Source: JBMYYE01 sp049609065 (GTDB lineage: Bacteria > Pseudomonadota > Alphaproteobacteria > Rhodobacterales > Rhodobacteraceae). From it: a DNA stretch of 9,160 nucleotides. Under the pieces are notes generated by a model. It had not been told where the DNA came from. It did not search any database and was given only the letters and a program-made list of their open reading frames with translations. Below, piece by piece: positions 6,972 through 9,160 of this stretch; position 1 is the stretch's first letter; each line of letters opens with the position of its first letter. The position numbers and the translations under genes were made by a program. Where the stretch lies: the NCBI GenBank assembly GCA_049609065.1, contig JBMYYE010000099.1:1-9160 (forward strand), read 5' to 3'.

Positions 6972-7799
6972 ATGTCTAACGCACAGCTAGAAACCGCAAT
7001 CGAAGCCGCCTGGGAGGCGCGCGACACGATCACACCCGCAACAACAGGTGAAACACGTGAGGCAATCGAAGACACGCTAAACGCGCTTGATAGTGGATCC
7101 TTGCGCGTGGCCGAACGCCAAGACGATGGCAACTGGCATGTGAACCAATGGGCAAAGAAAGCTGTGCTTTTGGGGTTCCGCATCAAAGACATGGAAGAAC
7201 AGTCCGGCGGTCCGCAAGGCGGCGGCTGGTGGGATAAAGTGGACAGCAAATTCAAAGGCTGGACACCCCAAAACTGGCAAGAGGCAGGGTTTCGCGCCGT
7301 GCCAAACTGTGTCGTTCGCAAATCTGCCTATGTTGCACCTGGTGCGGTTTTGATGCCGTCATTTGTCAATTTGGGCGCGTATATCGGCGAAGGCACAATG
7401 GTTGACACATGGGCCACCGTTGGATCCTGTGCGCAAATTGGTAAAAACGTACATCTTTCTGGCGGCGTTGGCATCGGCGGCGTTTTGGAACCCATGCAGG
7501 CAGGCCCAACCATCATCGAGGACAACTGTTTCATCGGGGCGCGTTCCGAAGTTGTTGAAGGCTGCATCGTGCGCGAAGGTTCCGTTTTGGGAATGGGCGT
7601 GTTTATCGGCCAATCCACCAAAATCGTAGATCGTGAAACTGGCACAGTGTCTTATGGTGAAGTGCCATCAGGATCCGTTGTCGTTGCAGGCTCCATGCCA
7701 AGCAAAAATAATGTGAGCCTTTATTGCGCCGTGATTGTGAAACGCGTGGATGCAAAGACCCGTTCAAAAACATCCATCAATGATTTGCTTCGCGACTAA
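6972..7799 (+). CDS. dapD: 2,3,4,5-tetrahydropyridine-2,6-dicarboxylate N-succinyltransferase
   Basis: Transfers succinyl from succinyl-CoA to tetrahydrodipicolinate in the succinylase branch of diaminopimelate and lysine synthesis, feeding peptidoglycan. From the ATG at 6972 the protein has 275 residues, against 274 in E. coli, starting MSNAQLETAIEAAWEARD. The N-terminal helical domain covers about residues 1-100, then a left-handed beta-helix of hexapeptide repeats runs through GAVLMPSFVNLGAYIGEGTM, DTWATVGSCAQIGKNVHLSG and GVGIGGVLEP. The motif IEDNCFIGARSEVVEGCIV and the ending VVAGSMPSK followed by a short C-terminal strand region are family hallmarks. The gene stands alone on the plus strand, with its own candidate promoter and a hairpin terminator 18 bases past the stop. 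No dapE or other lysine gene is in the window. Confidence 0.97.
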   Translation: MSNAQLETAIEAAWEARDTITPATTGETREAIEDTLNALDSGSLRVAERQDDGNWHVNQWAKKAVLLGFRIKDMEEQSGGPQGGGWWDKVDSKFKGWTPQNWQEAGFRAVPNCVVRKSAYVAPGAVLMPSFVNLGAYIGEGTMVDTWATVGSCAQIGKNVHLSGGVGIGGVLEPMQAGPTIIEDNCFIGARSEVVEGCIVREGSVLGMGVFIGQSTKIVDRETGTVSYGEVPSGSVVVAGSMPSKNNVSLYCAVIVKRVDAKTRSKTSINDLLRD

Positions 7800-7817
7800 G
7801 TTTCGTAAAATTTCATA

Positions 7818-7854
7818 AAAAAGGGGCGCGATCATAATGACCGCGCCCCTTTTT
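7818..7854. terminator. Bidirectional intrinsic terminator between dapD and acnB
   Basis: GGGGCGCG (7823-7830) pairs perfectly with CGCGCCCC (7842-7849), an eight-pair all-GC stem. Past one A/C mismatch, TCA and TGA can pair in the loop. The stem is flanked by A-run 7817-7822 on the left and T-run 7850-7854 on the right, so each strand ends its hairpin with a T-run. It can therefore stop dapD from the left and acnB from the right, as expected between convergent genes. Confidence 0.92.
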
Positions 7855-7873
7855 CGTTTGGTGTGTTCGGACC

Positions 7874-9160
7874 CTAGAAGTGGACTGATTTTGTATCAGC
7901 AGGCTTCGTCAAAGCAGGCGCAAATTTGGTGAGAATGATGCCGTCCACTGCAGCGTCATATTCCGCCATGGTTGGCGTGCGCCCGAGGATCGCGGCAAGA
8001 ACAACAACCGGCGTTGAAGCCAACAAGGATTCGCCTTTCTTCTCAGCCGAATCTTCTACGACGCGCCCTTGGAAGAGCCGTGTAGATGTTGCCAAAACAG
8101 TGTCGCCTTTTGCAGCTTTCTCTTGGTTCCCCATACAAAGGTTGCAGCCAGGACGTTCGAGATAAAGAATATTTTCATATTCTGTACGCGCCTCATTTTT
8201 CGGTGCGTTATCATCAAACTCAAAGCCGGAATACTTCTGCAAGATTTCCCAGTCGCCTTCTTCTTTCAACTCATCAATGATGTTGTAGGTTGGCGCGGCC
8301 ACAACCAATGGCGCTTTAAACTCAACCTTACCACCTTGTTTTTCAAGATTTTTGAGCATCTGAGCCACAATTTTCATATCGCCTTTATGCACCATACAAG
8401 ACCCGACAAAACCAAGATCCACTTTCTTCTTACCACCGTAATAGGAAATTGGACGGATCGTATCATGTGTATAACGCTTGGACACGTCATCGTTGTTCAC
8501 GTCTGGATCTGCGATCATTGGTTCCACGATTTGGTCAAGATCAACAACAACTTCGGCAAAGTATTTTGCGTTCGCATCTGGCGTCAAAGCCGGTTTTTCA
8601 CCAGATTTGATTTCCGCGATGCGTTTGTTGGCAATATCGATCAAACCTTGAAGGACTTGGGGCTCATTATCCATGCCTTTGTCGATCATGATTTGGATGC
8701 GGCTTTTCGCGATTTCCAAGCTTTCGATCAAAGTATCGTCTTCGGAAATACAGATCGACGCCTTGGCTTTCATCTCAGCCGTCCAGTCGGTGAAAGTAAA
8801 CGCTTGGTCCGCAAGAAGCGTTCCGATATGCACCTCAATGATACGGCCCTGAAACACGTTGTCACCAAATTGGTCGAGCATCTGCGCCTGTGTTGCATGC
8901 ACCACGTCGCGAAAATCCATGTGATCTTTCATCTTGCCTTTGAAGGTCACTTTCACAGATTCAGGGATTGGCATTGTTGCTTCGCCCGTCGCAAGCGCAA
9001 GCGCCACAGTGCCGGAATCCGCACCAAAAGCCACGCCTTTGGACATACGCGTGTGGCTATCGCCACCGATGATGATCGCCCAATCATCCACCGTGATATC
9101 ATTCAACACTTTGTGGATCACGTCAGTCATCGCATGATATTCGCCCTTTGGATCACGCGC
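7874..9160 (-). CDS. acnB: Aconitate hydratase B (bifunctional with 2-methylisocitrate dehydratase), C-terminal part
   Basis: Interconverts citrate and isocitrate in the TCA cycle using a 4Fe-4S cluster; AcnB enzymes also act on 2-methylisocitrate. The gene runs off the right edge. The frame is open through the last base: codons for ARDPKGEYHA precede the internal ATG at 9130, so that ATG is not the true start. About 428 residues are visible. GGDSHTRMSKGVAFGADSG near the start is a family active-site block. The cluster cysteines are in GSCM (codon 8398-8396) and in PGCNLCMGN (codons 8146-8144 and 8137-8135). The first pair is 84 residues apart, against 59 in E. coli AcnB (Cys710 to Cys769), so the linking region is about 25 residues longer. 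The protein ends in SVHF and TAG, convergent with dapD. The start, N-terminal HEAT-like and swivel domains, and promoter lie outside the window. Confidence 0.96.
   Translation of the reverse strand, partial: ARDPKGEYHAMTDVIHKVLNDITVDDWAIIIGGDSHTRMSKGVAFGADSGTVALALATGEATMPIPESVKVTFKGKMKDHMDFRDVVHATQAQMLDQFGDNVFQGRIIEVHIGTLLADQAFTFTDWTAEMKAKASICISEDDTLIESLEIAKSRIQIMIDKGMDNEPQVLQGLIDIANKRIAEIKSGEKPALTPDANAKYFAEVVVDLDQIVEPMIADPDVNNDDVSKRYTHDTIRPISYYGGKKKVDLGFVGSCMVHKGDMKIVAQMLKNLEKQGGKVEFKAPLVVAAPTYNIIDELKEEGDWEILQKYSGFEFDDNAPKNEARTEYENILYLERPGCNLCMGNQEKAAKGDTVLATSTRLFQGRVVEDSAEKKGESLLASTPVVVLAAILGRTPTMAEYDAAVDGIILTKFAPALTKPADTKSVHF

Noticed and set aside
9128..9130. ATG as the start of the aconitase gene
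   Set aside because: The frame continues without a stop to the window edge with conserved AcnB sequence, so this is an internal Met.
1..9160. Defence island, mobile element or CRISPR array
   Set aside because: All genes are recognisable housekeeping families and no direct-repeat array, transposase or integrase motif was seen on either strand.

Overview
The window looks like chromosomal core sequence from a Gram-negative alphaproteobacterium, most likely a marine Rhodobacterales/Roseobacter-type organism. This is judged from memory of the protein families and from the gene neighbourhood (dapD, yggT, recQ and Kdo genes), not from a database search. Coding density is very high. I see no tRNA or rRNA, CRISPR array, insertion sequence or phage gene.

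Layout. Seven genes run leftward on the minus strand from about 6789 to the left edge: yggT, recQ, yaaA, kdsB, kdsA, kdsD (kpsF-like) and waaA. waaA is cut by the left edge. dapD is divergent from yggT and runs right on the plus strand (6972-7799). A strong bidirectional hairpin terminator (7818-7854) separates dapD from a convergent minus-strand aconitase B gene, of which only the C-terminal half is present; it runs off the right edge.

Function. The left third is a compact Kdo cassette. KdsD makes arabinose-5-phosphate, KdsA condenses it with PEP to Kdo-8-phosphate, KdsB activates Kdo as CMP-Kdo, and WaaA moves Kdo onto lipid A at the inner membrane. All three junctions between these four genes overlap (ATGA, TAATG, TGATG), so the proteins are probably translationally coupled. 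The pathway phosphatase KdsC is not in the window. KdsA carries the Cys/His/Glu/Asp set of the metal-dependent class. yaaA (peroxide-stress protein) sits 9 nt upstream of kdsB, whose Shine-Dalgarno sequence overlaps the yaaA stop codon. Upstream of these come recQ (helicase with one clear and one degenerate HRDC domain) and yggT (small membrane protein). DapD belongs to lysine/diaminopimelate synthesis and AcnB to the TCA cycle; neither is functionally tied to the Kdo genes.

Nothing here looks like an undescribed biological system. The points worth a second look are the coupled Kdo cassette lacking kdsC, the metal-type KdsA, the extra HRDC-like end of RecQ, and a long-type AcnB with an expanded loop between its cluster cysteines.
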